From Sphingomonas kyeonggiensis (GTDB lineage: Bacteria > Pseudomonadota > Alphaproteobacteria > Sphingomonadales > Sphingomonadaceae), in contig NZ_JACHLN010000001.1 in assembly GCF_014204495.1 (NCBI RefSeq), forward strand, positions 992,001-1,056,000: a stretch of 64,000 bases of DNA, in the 5' to 3' direction. How positions within the stretch are numbered: position 1 is the first letter of the stretch; each line of letters starts with the position of its first letter. The notes beneath the pieces are model-generated. The model did no database searches. It was not told the DNA's origin and saw only the letters and a program-made list of their open reading frames with translations. Below, one piece after another: positions 20,169 to 32,452 of this stretch. The translations under genes were made by a program, and so were the position numbers.

Positions 20169-20626
20169 GCATCGAAATCCCCTTCCGCCTTCAACACCAC
20201 CAGCGGCTCCAGGCACGCCGAAGGATTGCCGCCTTCTCGGCCGATCTCGCGCGAAAGGCAGGCACTGGCAGCCTGCACCAACCTGATCCGCTCGGCATAG
20301 CGCCGCGCCTCGCAGATCGCCGCGAAGCTGCCCGATGACGGACCATTGGCACCGGTCATGACCCCGACCAGCCCGCATTCGCGCCGGATATAGCCACGCC
20401 AGCCGGCGAGCAGCGCGGCGACGCTTTCAGCGGGAAAGATATTGCCGTGCGAGGGCGGAAGCTTCGCGACCTGGCGCAGCAGCACGGCATCGGCGCGATC
20501 GAGTTGTTTCGCCGCCTTCACCGCCTCCATCTGGTCGCGGCGCAATTCGTCGATCGACTGGGCCCGCACCGGCAAGACCGGGAACAGCGCCAGAGCAGCA
20601 AGCAGGGGAGCAAGTCGTCCTATCAT
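20165..20626 (-). CDS. exported LprI/DUF1311-like protein
   Basis: A 153-aa protein with a signal peptide (LAPLLAALALFPVLPVRAQ, cleavage after AQ). The mature part has W-x2-Y-x3-C followed by a gap, GSFAAICEARRYAERI and a C-terminal CL...CLEPL pair, the cysteine layout of the LprI-like lysozyme-inhibitor family. Whether it inhibits lysozyme is unknown. It overlaps the convergent MFS stop by 4 bp. Confidence 0.65.
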   Translation of the reverse strand: MIGRLAPLLAALALFPVLPVRAQSIDELRRDQMEAVKAAKQLDRADAVLLRQVAKLPPSHGNIFPAESVAALLAGWRGYIRRECGLVGVMTGANGPSSGSFAAICEARRYAERIRLVQAASACLSREIGREGGNPSACLEPLVVLKAEGDFDA

Positions 20627-20650
20627 GGGGGAAGACTATGCCGGGACCTG

Positions 20651-20689
20651 AACAAAACAAAAGGGGGCGTTCCGGCGAGGAACACCCCC
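20651..20689 (-). terminator. rho-independent terminator of etfBA
   Basis: On the minus strand, an 11-bp stem (GGGGGTGTTCC / GGAACGCCCCC, one G-U pair, 20663-20689) with a 5-nt loop is followed by TTTTGTTTTGTT. It starts 24 bp after the etfA stop. This is the clearest intrinsic terminator in the window. Confidence 0.9.
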
Positions 20690-20713
20690 AATATTGTTCG
20701 CCCGAGAAAGGGA

Positions 20714-21643
20714 TCAGAGCTTCTCGGTCAGCTCCGGAACGATCTTGAACAGGTCACCGACCAGGCCGATGTCCGCCACCTGGAAGATCGGGGCGTCCTC
20801 GTCCTTGTTGATCGCGATGATCGTCTTGGAGTCCTTCATGCCGGCGAGGTGCTGGATCGCACCCGAGATGCCGATCGCGACATAGACTTCCGGGGCGACG
20901 ATCTTGCCGGTCTGGCCGACCTGATAGTCGTTCGGAGCGTAGCCCGCGTCGACCGCGGCGCGCGAGGCGCCGACGGCGGCACCAAGCTTGTCCGCCAGCG
21001 GATCGATCTGCGCGTGGAACTGCTCCGACGAGCCGAGCGCGCGGCCGCCCGAGACGATCACCTTGGCGCTGGTCAGCTCCGGACGCTCCGACTTGGCGAT
21101 CTCGGCACCCGCGAAGGTGGAGAGGCCCTTGTCGCCTTCGCCCGAAACCGCCTCGACGGCACCCGAGCCGCCGGTGGCCGCCGCCTTGGGGAAGGCGGTG
21201 CCGCGCACGGTGATCACCAGCTTCTTGTCGCTGGTCTGCACGGTGGCGATCGCGTTGCCGGCATAGATAGGACGGGTGAAGGTGTCGGCACCCTCGACCG
21301 AGAGGATGTCCGAGATCTGCATCACGTCGAGCGCGGCGGCGACGCGCGGCGCGATGTTCTTGCCGGTGGTGGTCGCCGGGAACAGGACCGCGTCATGCGT
21401 GCCCATCAGCGACACGATCAGCGGCGCGACGTTCTCGGCGAGGAAATGCTCATAGGCCGCGTCGTCGGCGACATGGACCTTGCCCACGCCTTCGATCGCC
21501 GCCGCCGCCTGGGCAACGCCATCGACGCCCTTGCCTGCGACGAGGAGATGGACTTCGCCAAGCTTCGCGGCGGCGGTGACCGCCGAGAGGGTGGCATCCT
21601 TCAGGCTCTGATTGTCGTGCTCGACCCAAACCAGCGTCTTCAT
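20714..21643 (-). CDS. etfA: electron transfer flavoprotein subunit alpha
   Basis: A 309-aa FAD-binding subunit. The C-terminal FAD domain shows [36 protein letters not shown] and [19 protein letters not shown]. With EtfB it accepts electrons from acyl-CoA and other dehydrogenases and passes them to ETF-ubiquinone oxidoreductase. Its start overlaps the etfB stop by 4 bp. Confidence 0.97.
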   Translation of the reverse strand: MKTLVWVEHDNQSLKDATLSAVTAAAKLGEVHLLVAGKGVDGVAQAAAAIEGVGKVHVADDAAYEHFLAENVAPLIVSLMGTHDAVLFPATTTGKNIAPRVAAALDVMQISDILSVEGADTFTRPIYAGNAIATVQTSDKKLVITVRGTAFPKAAATGGSGAVEAVSGEGDKGLSTFAGAEIAKSERPELTSAKVIVSGGRALGSSEQFHAQIDPLADKLGAAVGASRAAVDAGYAPNDYQVGQTGKIVAPEVYVAIGISGAIQHLAGMKDSKTIIAINKDEDAPIFQVADIGLVGDLFKIVPELTEKL

Positions 21644-22392
21644 TTCGCGACTCCCAGACCCTTGAGCTTTTCGACCAGCTCGTCGACCGAGCCCACCTTG
21701 ATGCCGGCCGAGCGCTTGGCCGGCTCGACGACCTTGAGCGTCTTGAGGCGCGGGGTGACGTCGACGCCGTAATCCGCGACGGTCTTCTTCGCGACCGGCT
21801 TGGACTTGGCCTTCATGATGTTCGGCAGCGTGGCGTAGCGCGGCTCGTTGAGGCGGAGATCGGTGGTGACGATTGCGGGGAGTTTCAGATCGACCGTCTC
21901 GAGGCCGCCATCGACTTCGCGGGTGACCTGCACGCCCTGACCGCCCAGCTCGACCTTCGAGGCGAAGGTGCCCTGGGGCCAGCCGAGCAGCGCGGCCAGC
22001 ATCTGGCCGGTCTGGTTGCTGTCGTCGTCGATCGCCTGCTTGCCGAGGATGATCAGCCCGGGCTGCTCCTCTTCGGCGACCTTGGCGAGGAGCTTGGCGA
22101 CGGCCAGCGGCTCGATCTCGTCATCGGTCTGGATCAGGATGCCGCGATCGGCGCCCATGGCGCGCGCGGTGAGCAGCACGTCGGTCTCGGCCTTGGCGAC
22201 GCCAATGGTGACCACGACCACCTCGGTCGCGGCGCCCTTTTCCTTCAGGCGCACGGCTTCCTCGATCGCGATCTCGTCGAACGGGTTCATGCTCATCTTG
22301 ACGTTGGCGAGATCGACCCCCGTCCCATCCGCCTTCACGCGGGGCTTCACATTGTAGTCAAGCACGCGCTTGACCGGCACCAGAACTTTCAT
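21640..22392 (-). CDS. etfB: electron transfer flavoprotein subunit beta
   Basis: A 250-aa AMP-binding subunit. Start [20 protein letters not shown] with GGAGAGGA (22399-22406) just upstream; the frame is open 32 codons further, but that part is not ETF-like. [21 protein letters not shown] is the beta-subunit signature, and [20 protein letters not shown] is the recognition-loop region. First gene of etfBA. Confidence 0.97.
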   Translation of the reverse strand: MKVLVPVKRVLDYNVKPRVKADGTGVDLANVKMSMNPFDEIAIEEAVRLKEKGAATEVVVVTIGVAKAETDVLLTARAMGADRGILIQTDDEIEPLAVAKLLAKVAEEEQPGLIILGKQAIDDDSNQTGQMLAALLGWPQGTFASKVELGGQGVQVTREVDGGLETVDLKLPAIVTTDLRLNEPRYATLPNIMKAKSKPVAKKTVADYGVDVTPRLKTLKVVEPAKRSAGIKVGSVDELVEKLKGLGVAK

Positions 22393-22590
22393 CGAAATCC
22401 TCTCCATCGCTGGAAGAACGGCAATGCCAACCGCTAATGCCCGAGATTCCGGCCAAGTCCACCCCAAACAGTGATAGGGCATACCCAATCATCGAAAAAT
22501 CGGTGCGGATGGCCGTTTTGCCGAGGCGCCGCGAGTTCACCCGAAATTCAGACGCGAATATGCAGCTTCATGAAGGAAGGGAGAGGACAG

Positions 22591-23049
22591 ATGGGGAAAT
22601 ACCAGCTGATCATCGGAGCGGCCCTGTCGACGGCGATCGCCGCGGCGCCCGCACTTGCACAGGAAACGCCGGTCGCCGCCAAGGACAAGGCGCCACCGAA
22701 GACCATCGCCAGGCCGGGCGGCGCGGTCTCGTCGAGCTATGCGCGCTGCGCGCCCGGCAGCCCGATCGGCGGCATCGTCGTGAAGGGCGGGGTGAACCCG
22801 ACCAGGCGGGAGGGCGCGGCCGAGCCGGAATGCCAGTCCACGACAAGCAGCGAAGCGGTGGAGGGCCGAACCTATACCGGCGGCCGGCGCAATGAGGATG
22901 CACCCGCGGCAGCGGTCGAGGCAACGGCGGCCGGGGACGTGCCTTCGCGGCTTTCGATGACACCGACCACGGCCAAGACGGTCACGCCATCCGCGCCGGC
23001 GGGCAAGAGCATCAACGAGAAGGGCCTGCCGGCGCCGAAGCCGCACTGA
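22591..23049 (+). CDS. exported hypothetical protein
   Basis: A 152-aa protein beginning with a clean signal peptide (MGKYQLIIGAALSTAIAAAP, cleavage near ALAQE) and preceded by GGGAGAGGA (22579-22587). The mature part is low-complexity Ala/Pro/Thr/Gly with two cysteines (YARCAPGSP, EPECQST) that could form a disulfide. No family recognised. Divergent from etfBA across a 198-bp gap and convergent with sucC across a shared terminator. Confidence 0.7.
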   Translation: MGKYQLIIGAALSTAIAAAPALAQETPVAAKDKAPPKTIARPGGAVSSSYARCAPGSPIGGIVVKGGVNPTRREGAAEPECQSTTSSEAVEGRTYTGGRRNEDAPAAAVEATAAGDVPSRLSMTPTTAKTVTPSAPAGKSINEKGLPAPKPH

Positions 23050-23055
23050 ACGAAA

Positions 23056-23090
23056 AAGGGCGGAAGAGACCTGTGGTCTCTCCCGCCCTT
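23056..23090. terminator. bidirectional terminator between the hypothetical gene and sucC
   Basis: AAGGGCGG (23056-23063) pairs with CCGCCCTT (23083-23090) and inside it AGAGACC with GGTCTCT, around a TGT loop with one internal mismatch. A-run (23053-23057) on the left gives a T-run for sucC on the minus strand. Confidence 0.8.
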
Positions 23091-23123
23091 CGATCAGGAA
23101 CGACTGTCAGCCAGTCGGGTCGC

Positions 23124-24326
<1,203 letters not shown>

Positions 24327-24493
24327 GGGACGCGCCCTCGTCTTTTGTGGCGGGAAGGAGTTTGCGGGTGCCTTAAGCACGGCGCGCGCGCGAATCCAAA
24401 TCTTTTCGCAGTAAATGCGATTGCGACAAACTTGCAATAAGTCGTCGTAAACCCGGTATGGCGGCAACCACCTTCCACCGCTAGGAAATCGCC

Positions 24494-24991
24494 ATGACCC
24501 TTTCCCTTGCCGCCGCGCTGCTGCTCTCGCCCTCCATCGAACCGGGTATCGCCCATCAGGCGCTCGACCGGCTCACCGGCTGCTGGGATGCGCCAGGCGA
24601 CGTGATGGGCAAGCGGGTTGCGACTCGGGTGCGGGCCACCTGGCGGCTCGGCGGGCGCTATCTGCTGCTGGAATCGCACGGGCTCGATCCCGCCGATCCC
24701 TATGACGCGGCGATCACGATCGGCGACCATGACGGCGACAGGCTAAGCGCCTGGTGGATGGACAGCTTCGGCGCGGGCTACAGCGCCGCTGGCAAGGGCC
24801 AGGCCGACAAGTCCGGCACGATCGCGATCGACTATGCCTATCCCGATGCGCTCTACGCCAATCGGCTGGCGCCCCAGGGCAAAGGCTGGCGCTGGACGAT
24901 CACCGAGCGCAAGCCCGATGGCAGCGAGAAGCCCTTTGCCAGCTACACACTGACTCCGATCAAATGCGAAGCCACCGTCTTCGCCTTCTGA
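24494..24991 (+). CDS. exported DUF1579-like protein
   Basis: A 165-aa protein. The first about 20 residues ([18 protein letters not shown]) look like a signal peptide. [31 protein letters not shown] and [18 protein letters not shown] follow the layout of DUF1579-type beta-barrel proteins. No catalytic residues are visible. It precedes crtZ by 23 bp and may be co-transcribed. Divergent from sucC. Confidence 0.65.
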   Translation: MTLSLAAALLLSPSIEPGIAHQALDRLTGCWDAPGDVMGKRVATRVRATWRLGGRYLLLESHGLDPADPYDAAITIGDHDGDRLSAWWMDSFGAGYSAAGKGQADKSGTIAIDYAYPDALYANRLAPQGKGWRWTITERKPDGSEKPFASYTLTPIKCEATVFAF

Positions 24992-25014
24992 TCCGGAACG
25001 CCTATCTAACGCTC

Positions 25015-25515
25015 ATGTCGCCCTGGATCGGCCTTGCCCTGTTCCTTGCCACGCTCGCCGGGATGGAGCTGTTCGCCTGGGCGATGCACCGCTGGGTGAT
25101 GCACGGGCCGGGCTGGTTCCTGCATGAGAGCCACCACCGCGCCCGCACCGGCTGGTTCGAGTGGAACGACCTCTACGCGGTGATCTTCGCGGTGCCCTCG
25201 ATCATCCTGATCTATGGCGGCGTGCAAGCAGGCTGGTGGCCTGGTTCCACGTGGATCGGTGCCGGAATCGCCGGCTATGGCGCGATCTATTTCGGCTTCC
25301 ACGACGTGATCGTCCACCAGCGGGTGCGCCATCGCTATGTGCCGCGCTCGCGCTACATGAAGCGGATCGTCCAGGCGCACCGGCTGCATCACGCGGTCGA
25401 ATCGAAGCAGGGCGCGGTCAGCTTCGGCTTCCTCTGGGCCGCGCCCGCCGACGAGCTGAAGCGCCAGCTCAAGGCCCGTGGCAGTTCGGCCCGCATCCGC
25501 ACGAACCCGGATTGA
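25015..25515 (+). CDS. crtZ: beta-carotene hydroxylase CrtZ
   Basis: A 166-aa membrane di-iron hydroxylase that adds 3/3'-hydroxyls to beta-ionone rings, giving zeaxanthin-type pigments. All four histidine boxes are present: HRWVMH (about residue 23), HESHH (37), [11 protein letters not shown] (about 94) and HRLHH (about 117), between hydrophobic helices. The start is ATG 25015 directly after the DUF1579-like gene. No other crt gene is in the window, so this copy is separated from the main carotenoid cluster. Confidence 0.88.
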   Translation: MSPWIGLALFLATLAGMELFAWAMHRWVMHGPGWFLHESHHRARTGWFEWNDLYAVIFAVPSIILIYGGVQAGWWPGSTWIGAGIAGYGAIYFGFHDVIVHQRVRHRYVPRSRYMKRIVQAHRLHHAVESKQGAVSFGFLWAAPADELKRQLKARGSSARIRTNPD

Positions 25516-25537
25516 CGACTCATCCAGCGCCGGACAC

Positions 25538-25975
25538 ATGCTTGTGTCCATGGAGCATCTGAACCTCCCCGAGTCCGAATGGCGCAAGCGCCTCAACCCG
25601 GAACAGTTTCACGTGCTGCGAGAGGCCGGGACCGAACCCGCCTTTTCCGGCCGCTTCACCGACAACAAGGCCGATGGCCTGTATCTCTGCGCCGGCTGCA
25701 AGCTCGAGCTGTTCGACAGCGCCGACAAATATGATTCGGGATCGGGCTGGCCCAGCTTCACCCGGCCGCTCGATTCGGAGAACGTCACCGAGCATGCCGA
25801 TGTCAGCCATGGCATGCGCCGCGTCGAACTGCGCTGCGCCCGGTGCGACGGACATCAGGGCCATGTCTTTCCCGACGGGCCGCCGCCGACCGGCCTGCGC
25901 TACTGCATCAACTCGGCCAGCCTCGATTTTCGTTCACGTGGTGGCAACCACAATGCCGCTAGCGACCGGGCTTGA
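25538..25975 (+). CDS. msrB: peptide-methionine (R)-S-oxide reductase MsrB
   Basis: Reduces the R-epimer of methionine sulfoxide. About 145 aa; two Cys pairs for structural zinc ([21 protein letters not shown]) and the catalytic Cys in [14 protein letters not shown] 25550 ([11 protein letters not shown]) is an alternative start four codons in; neither has a strong ribosome site. No signal peptide, so cytoplasmic, in contrast to the exported MsrA at the left end. Confidence 0.93.
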   Translation: MLVSMEHLNLPESEWRKRLNPEQFHVLREAGTEPAFSGRFTDNKADGLYLCAGCKLELFDSADKYDSGSGWPSFTRPLDSENVTEHADVSHGMRRVELRCARCDGHQGHVFPDGPPPTGLRYCINSASLDFRSRGGNHNAASDRA

Positions 25976-26025
25976 GCGCCTGATCCTTGTGAGCGGGCCG
26001 AATAGGGCTTAATCGCACTCCCCCG

Positions 26026-28182
<2,157 letters not shown>

Positions 28183-28194
28183 CGCTTCGTGAAG

Positions 28195-28215
28195 CCCCTC
28201 CCGGGAAGGGAGGGG
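28195..28215. repeat. CCCCTCCC-type palindromic repeat, single unit
   Basis: CCCCTCCC (28195-28202), GGGAA loop, GGGAGGGG (28208-28215) between the convergent PBP and metallopeptidase genes. Same unit as the two at 63255-63275 and 63373-63393. May also act as a bidirectional terminator, although there is no T-run. Confidence 0.7.
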
Positions 28216-28218
28216 AAA

Positions 28219-28893
28219 TTACCGCCCGTACCAGTGCAGCCCGGCGCCGTTGCGCTTGAGCCAGGCCCGGGCGCGCTCGGGATCGCCTTCGTAGAGCTCG
28301 GCCACCACCCGGTGGAACGCCGGCGAATGGTTCATATGGATGCGGTGCGCCACTTCATGCGCCACCGTCGAGCGGCGGACGAAGCTCGGGGCGAGCAGCA
28401 GCCGCCAGCTGTAGCGGATCTGGCCCGAGGAAGCGCAGCTGCCCCAGCGGCCGCGCGGATCGCCGATCGATACCTTGGTGACGCTCACCCCGGCACGTTC
28501 GGCATATTCGGCGGTTTCCTCGCTCAGCAGATCGAGCGCCGCCTGGCGGAGCCAGCGCTCGATGCGCTTCTCCAACCCCTCGCGCGGGCCACCGCAGAGC
28601 AGCTGGTCGCCGATCAGGCGCGGGGTGCGACCGGCACCGGTCGCGGGCCAGACGATCTCCACTTCGGCATCGCCGATCGGAATCCGCGCGCCCGGCTCGA
28701 ACGGCCGTGCCTCGGGCATCTTGGCCTGTTGCGCGGCGATCCAGCCCTGATGCTCGCGCGCCCAGTCCATCGCCTTCTTGAGCGAAGCGCGCGGAGGCAG
28801 AGTGAGCTTTATCCGGCCACTGCGCGGATCGACCGAGAGCCGCATCCGCCGCGAGCGGGCGTTGCGAACCACCTCGATCTCGGGGTCGCTCAA
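28219..28893 (-). CDS. YgjP-like M48-type metallopeptidase
   Basis: A 224-aa predicted zinc peptidase. HEVAHRIHMNHSPAFHRVV contains the HExxH zinc site (about residue 178) with a third-ligand-type His downstream; RWGSCASSGQIRYSWRL just upstream is the DUF45/YgjP signature. Cytoplasmic; substrate unknown. Its start overlaps the upstream YcgN-like stop by 4 bp (ATGA), and that gene overlaps the SCO gene likewise, so the three are one operon. Confidence 0.88.
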   Translation of the reverse strand: MSDPEIEVVRNARSRRMRLSVDPRSGRIKLTLPPRASLKKAMDWAREHQGWIAAQQAKMPEARPFEPGARIPIGDAEVEIVWPATGAGRTPRLIGDQLLCGGPREGLEKRIERWLRQAALDLLSEETAEYAERAGVSVTKVSIGDPRGRWGSCASSGQIRYSWRLLLAPSFVRRSTVAHEVAHRIHMNHSPAFHRVVAELYEGDPERARAWLKRNGAGLHWYGR

Positions 28894-29324
28894 AGTTCGC
28901 GGTCCACCAGGTGATGCTCGAAGTCGATCACATCGTCCTCGCTGACCGTCCAGCCGCGAGTCGATTCACCGGCCTTGTGGACGGCTTCGGGATCACCGCT
29001 CACCAGATAATGCCAGTCGGGCAGCGGCTTGCCCTCGCTGCGCAGGCGATAGGCGCAGGTGGAGGGCAGCCACTCGATCTCGGGGACGTTGCGCACCGTC
29101 AGCCGCACGCATTCGGGGACATAGGCGTGGCGGTGCTTGTAATCCGAACAGCGCCCCATCCGCCGGTCGAGCAGCCGGCAGGCGACGTTGGTGGCGTGCA
29201 GCTCCCCCGTCTCCTCATCCTCCAGCTTGTGGATGCAGCATTTGCCGCAGCCGTCGCAAAGGGCTTCCCATTGCGCCCGGTCGAGCTTTTCCAGCGGCAG
29301 GTCTTCCCAAAATTTCCCGGTCAT
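28890..29324 (-). CDS. YcgN-family cysteine-cluster protein (UPF0260)
   Basis: A 144-aa protein. Start MTGKFWEDLPLEKLDRAQWE, then LCDGCGKCCIHKLEDE and the later ACRLLDRR, CSDY, PECVRL and CAYRL give eight conserved cysteines of the CxxCxxCC zinc/iron cluster family. Function not established for the family. Overlaps the SCO gene upstream and the metallopeptidase downstream by 4 bp each. Confidence 0.9.
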   Translation of the reverse strand: MTGKFWEDLPLEKLDRAQWEALCDGCGKCCIHKLEDEETGELHATNVACRLLDRRMGRCSDYKHRHAYVPECVRLTVRNVPEIEWLPSTCAYRLRSEGKPLPDWHYLVSGDPEAVHKAGESTRGWTVSEDDVIDFEHHLVDREL

Positions 29325-29905
29325 TTCACCCAGTGTTCGAGCTCCGCCACCAGGGCCGGAGCATCCTTCTCGATCGGCAGCGACGTGATTGGCTTGCCGT
29401 CCCGATCCATCAGATAGGCAATCTGGCTGTGTCCTACCAGATAGGCGCCGCCCGGACCGGGCGCTTCCTTCCTGGCATAGACCGCATATTGCTTGGTGAC
29501 CGCCTGGATCGCCGCCGGCGTGCCGGTGAGCCCGACGATCCGGTCGTCGAAATTGCGGACGAACTCGCCGACCATCTTGGGCGTGTCGCGCTCCGGATCG
29601 ACGGTGATGAAGATCGGCACGATCGCCTTCGCCTTGTCCGGCGCCTGCTTGTCGAGTGTCTTCATCGCCTGGCCGATCTTGAGCATGTCGTTCGGGCAGA
29701 TGTCCGGGCAATAGGTATAACCGAAATAGACGATGCGATATTTGCCGGCGAAATCGCCGTCGCGAACCGTCTTGCCCGCGGGATCGGTGAGCGCGAACGG
29801 CCCGCCGATCCGCGCCCCGGCCAGCGGGGGCTCATCGGCCGCGCCGCCGCTGCAGCCTGAGACGATCAGTAGCAAAGGCGCAAAGGCCTGAAATATCCTG
29901 CTCAT
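29321..29905 (-). CDS. SCO1/SenC-family copper lipoprotein
   Basis: A 194-aa thioredoxin-fold lipoprotein for copper delivery to cytochrome c oxidase. Start at MSRIFQAFAPLLLIVSGCSG, giving lipobox VSGC; ATG 29920 is an in-frame alternative. Copper ligands: CPDIC (TYCPDICPND) and the His in VGHSQIAYLMD. First gene of a three-gene overlapping operon. No cytochrome oxidase genes are near. Confidence 0.93.
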   Translation of the reverse strand: MSRIFQAFAPLLLIVSGCSGGAADEPPLAGARIGGPFALTDPAGKTVRDGDFAGKYRIVYFGYTYCPDICPNDMLKIGQAMKTLDKQAPDKAKAIVPIFITVDPERDTPKMVGEFVRNFDDRIVGLTGTPAAIQAVTKQYAVYARKEAPGPGGAYLVGHSQIAYLMDRDGKPITSLPIEKDAPALVAELEHWVK

Positions 29906-29974
29906 GGTATCGCCAGCCATGATCTGATAGTCCGGGGCTTGCAAGCACTGCCGCTATGGGGTTTGGGCAAACAC

Positions 29975-30592
29975 ATGATCGTACGCGTAATGGGCGCCGC
30001 CGGCGCCGCCCTGCTGATGCTCGCCGCCGTGCCGGCATCGGCCCAGCAATTCTCGGACAGCTACAACTTCCTCAACGCCATCCGCGAGACGGACGGCGCC
30101 AAGGTGAACAAGTATCTCGAGAACAAGTCGCTCCGCATCGTCAATGCGAAGGATCGCATGACCGGCGAGGGCGCGCTGCACATCGTGACCAAGCGCAACG
30201 ACGCGACCTATCTGCGCGTGCTGCTCCAGCAGGATGACATCAACGCCAACCTGCCGGACGGCCGCGGCAACACCGCGCTGATCATCGCCGCCGAGCGGGG
30301 CTGGGGCGAAGGCGTGCAGATCCTGATCAAGTACGGCGCCAACGTGAACCTGGCGAACAGCAGCGGCGAGACGCCACTGATCCGCGCCGTGCAGGTCCAT
30401 GACATCGACGTGGTCCGCCAGCTGCTCGATGCCGGCGCCAATCCGGATCGCACCGACAACGTCACCGGCAAGTCCGCTCGCGACTATGCCCATGACGAGA
30501 CCCGCTACCCGCAGATCGCCAAGCTGCTCAACGAAGCACCCAAGGGCGGCAAGAGCAGCGGCGCGGCGGCACCGGCCGGCCCGAAACTCTAA
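29975..30592 (+). CDS. exported ankyrin-repeat protein
   Basis: A 205-aa protein with a signal peptide (GAAGAALLMLAAVPASAQQ) followed by about four ankyrin repeats: GEGALHIVTKRND, GNTALIIAAERGWGEGVQIL, GETPLIRAVQVHDIDVVRQL and a degenerate last one. The C-terminus is Gly/Ala/Lys-rich. Likely a periplasmic interaction module; partner unknown. Start at MIVRVMGAAG gives the signal peptide. Confidence 0.85.
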   Translation: MIVRVMGAAGAALLMLAAVPASAQQFSDSYNFLNAIRETDGAKVNKYLENKSLRIVNAKDRMTGEGALHIVTKRNDATYLRVLLQQDDINANLPDGRGNTALIIAAERGWGEGVQILIKYGANVNLANSSGETPLIRAVQVHDIDVVRQLLDAGANPDRTDNVTGKSARDYAHDETRYPQIAKLLNEAPKGGKSSGAAAPAGPKL

Positions 30593-30617
30593 GGCCCGGC
30601 ATGGAAGCCGGGCCTTC
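30593..30617 (+). terminator. hairpin directly after the ankyrin gene
   Basis: GGCCCGGC (30593-30600), 6-nt loop ATGGAA, GCCGGGCC (30607-30614), then TTC. The stem begins right after the stop codon. The rest of the 187-bp gap up to 30780 holds no gene that I can support. Confidence 0.6.
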
Positions 30618-30779
30618 CCGGCTTCCCCCTCGAACATCGAAGCTGCGGCCAGGCGCCAAAAGTACACAAAGTACAGGCCAAGAGCGGGTTTGTGCGCGCC
30701 TTTGGACGGCCCAGCACCGGCCGGAAGCGCGCCCCAAGCAGCCCTATTACGCGCGCGAGATCCTATTTTTCCAACAGGC

Positions 30780-31262
30780 CTAGAACGCCGCCTCCGCATC
30801 GGGATCCAGCATCTGGATCACCCGGCGCGCGGCGCGGCGGGCGAAGGCGAGGGTGGTCTTCTTGCGGGTGGGTGCCGGCAGCGGCACCGTCGCCGATTCG
30901 CGCATCACCGCCGCGTCGTAGCGATCGGCGACGATCAGCCCGGCGCGCGCCGGCAGGAAGCCTTCCTGCTCGAAGGGCCGCAGGTCGAAGCCTTCCGGCA
31001 CCGCCCAGAAGAAACGGTCGCAATGCGCGAGATAATCGGTCCATTTGCCGTCACCGAGCAGATCGGCGCGCGAGACCTTGATCTCGACGATGACGATGTT
31101 GCCCCGGGAATCGATCGCCATCAGATCAGCGCGGCGACCGCCCTCGAGCGGCACTTCGGCCAGCGCGACGCAATCATGGCGCAGCAGCAGCCGCGTTACC
31201 CCGCGTGCCACGTCGGCGGCGATGAGCGGGTCTTCCGAAAGCGAAACGGCCGGGGAGTTCAT
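30780..31262 (-). CDS. mmcB: MmcB-family DNA repair protein
   Basis: A 160-aa PD-(D/E)xK-type protein. RRADLMAIDSRGNIVIVEIK carries the nuclease-like Asp ... Glu-x-Lys core, followed by SRADLLGDGKWTDYL, which fits the MmcB family (DUF1052). The family is known from alphaproteobacterial damage-inducible mutagenesis genes. The ATG is placed inside the loop of a perfect 13-bp hairpin (31244-31274), and no better start is available before the conserved ADVARGVTRLLL segment. Confidence 0.87.
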   Translation of the reverse strand: MNSPAVSLSEDPLIAADVARGVTRLLLRHDCVALAEVPLEGGRRADLMAIDSRGNIVIVEIKVSRADLLGDGKWTDYLAHCDRFFWAVPEGFDLRPFEQEGFLPARAGLIVADRYDAAVMRESATVPLPAPTRKKTTLAFARRAARRVIQMLDPDAEAAF

Positions 31263-31274
31263 CCCCGGCCGTTT
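31244..31274 (-). promoter_or_regulatory. perfect hairpin over the mmcB start codon
   Basis: Plus strand: AAACGGCCGGGGA (31244-31256), loop GTTCA, TCCCCGGCCGTTT (31262-31274), all 13 pairs matched. In the minus-strand RNA the GGGG ribosome-site-like run lies in the stem and AUG straddles the stem-loop edge. It could block mmcB translation, or act as terminator of the upstream hydrolase gene (the stem ends in UUU), or both. Confidence 0.7.
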
Positions 31275-31312
31275 AGAACATTAAGCGAACGCGGGGAACC
31301 CCGCGACTCGAC

Positions 31313-31957
31313 TCAACGATAGAAAACGTGATTGCCGACCGAGCCGACACGGGCGCGCTTCCAGCTCGGCTTCACATAGCGGGCATGGAAATAGAGCGCT
31401 TCCGGCACCGGCGAATCCCACTGGTCCTTCATCGCGACCTGGGCAACGGCGAGCGCCTTCTTCCACTGGCCGTTCGACGGCGGGGTCGGCAGCTTGCCGC
31501 CGCGCACGAAGGAGAACTGGCCGCGCTGGGTGACGACACCGCACACCGAGGTGGGGAAACGACCCGACTCGGTGCGGTTGAGGATCACATCGGCAACCGC
31601 GAGCTGGCCCGAAAGGGGCTCGCCCTTGGCTTCGTAATAGATGCTGACGGCAAGACAGTTGAGCTCACGGTCGAGCGACGCGGGCGCATCCTGCGCAGCC
31701 ACGGCATCAGACAGCGAATCGAAATCTTCGTCCGCATCCGCATTGGGGATCGGCTGGACGATTTCCGTCTTTTCCTGGACCGGAGTCGGCGCGGCCTGGG
31801 GGGCCGGCGCGGGAACCTGCTGGAGGTTCTGGACGTTGACCTGATGAACCGGCGCATCCTGCACGGTGTTGGTCACGTCGAGCGTGGCGGCATTCGCAAG
31901 TGCGCCAGCGCAAAAAGTCACGGCCGCGAAGCCCGCGGCGCGATGGATGAACTTCAT
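31313..31957 (-). CDS. exported SleB-like cell-wall hydrolase
   Basis: A 214-aa protein: signal peptide (about residues 1-23), a Pro/Ala/Gln-rich linker, then a Hydrolase_2 (SleB/CwlJ) domain starting at ELNCLAVSIYYEAKGEP, whose Glu is the likely catalytic residue, with VADVILNRTESGRFP and ALYFHARYVKPSWKR. Members of the family cleave peptidoglycan. The 156-bp gap upstream (31958-32113) is likely promoter region and shows no gene. Confidence 0.9.
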   Translation of the reverse strand: MKFIHRAAGFAAVTFCAGALANAATLDVTNTVQDAPVHQVNVQNLQQVPAPAPQAAPTPVQEKTEIVQPIPNADADEDFDSLSDAVAAQDAPASLDRELNCLAVSIYYEAKGEPLSGQLAVADVILNRTESGRFPTSVCGVVTQRGQFSFVRGGKLPTPPSNGQWKKALAVAQVAMKDQWDSPVPEALYFHARYVKPSWKRARVGSVGNHVFYR

Positions 31958-32113
31958 TAGGGTTCGTTACTGTGCGGTTGGTGCGCGGCCGGCCCTGTTT
32001 CTCATATGGGCCGCCGGGCTTCCCCCCCGACTGCGTAACCGACCGACTTCACACCCCGGCAGGCACAACGCGATTGAAAGTGGTGGGCCCTTTCGCCGCG
32101 CGCGAGGCTTATG

Positions 32114-32452
32114 TCAATTCAATGTCATCGTTTCAGCGGCGAACCGTTCGCCGTCTGCGATATCCAGTTCAATCACCCACAGATCGGAATCGCGCTCGCG
32201 ACGCCGCTGCCAATAGGCGGTGACTTCGCCGTCCTCGGCAAATAGCTGAGGTCCCGAGCGAATTAGCGCGGGAGCCCCATCGGGACCGAGGCCACGTTCG
32301 AAGAAGCGCGGATTGGCACCCCGTTCGACCAGCAGCAGCAGGACCGCACCGGCGGTCGCATCGCCTTTCGCCAGCACCATCGCACTGCCGCCGGCACCCT
32401 CGGCACGGCGGATCAGCGCATTGACCAGCATGCCTGTGGCAAGGCGCGCCAT
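32114..32452 (-). CDS. DUF1491 family protein
   Basis: A 112-aa cytoplasmic protein with RLATGMLVNALIRRAEG, then AGAVLLLLVERGANPRFFER and a C-terminal RRRERDSDLWVIELDI, the pattern of alphaproteobacterial DUF1491. Function unknown. Its ATG shares one base with the stop of the thioesterase gene (TGATG), so it is translationally coupled to it. Confidence 0.85.
   Translation of the reverse strand: MARLATGMLVNALIRRAEGAGGSAMVLAKGDATAGAVLLLLVERGANPRFFERGLGPDGAPALIRSGPQLFAEDGEVTAYWQRRRERDSDLWVIELDIADGERFAAETMTLN

Noticed and set aside
25600..25615. TTTCACGTG half-palindrome in msrB
   Set aside because: Right arm (CTGC) does not match; half a parS only.
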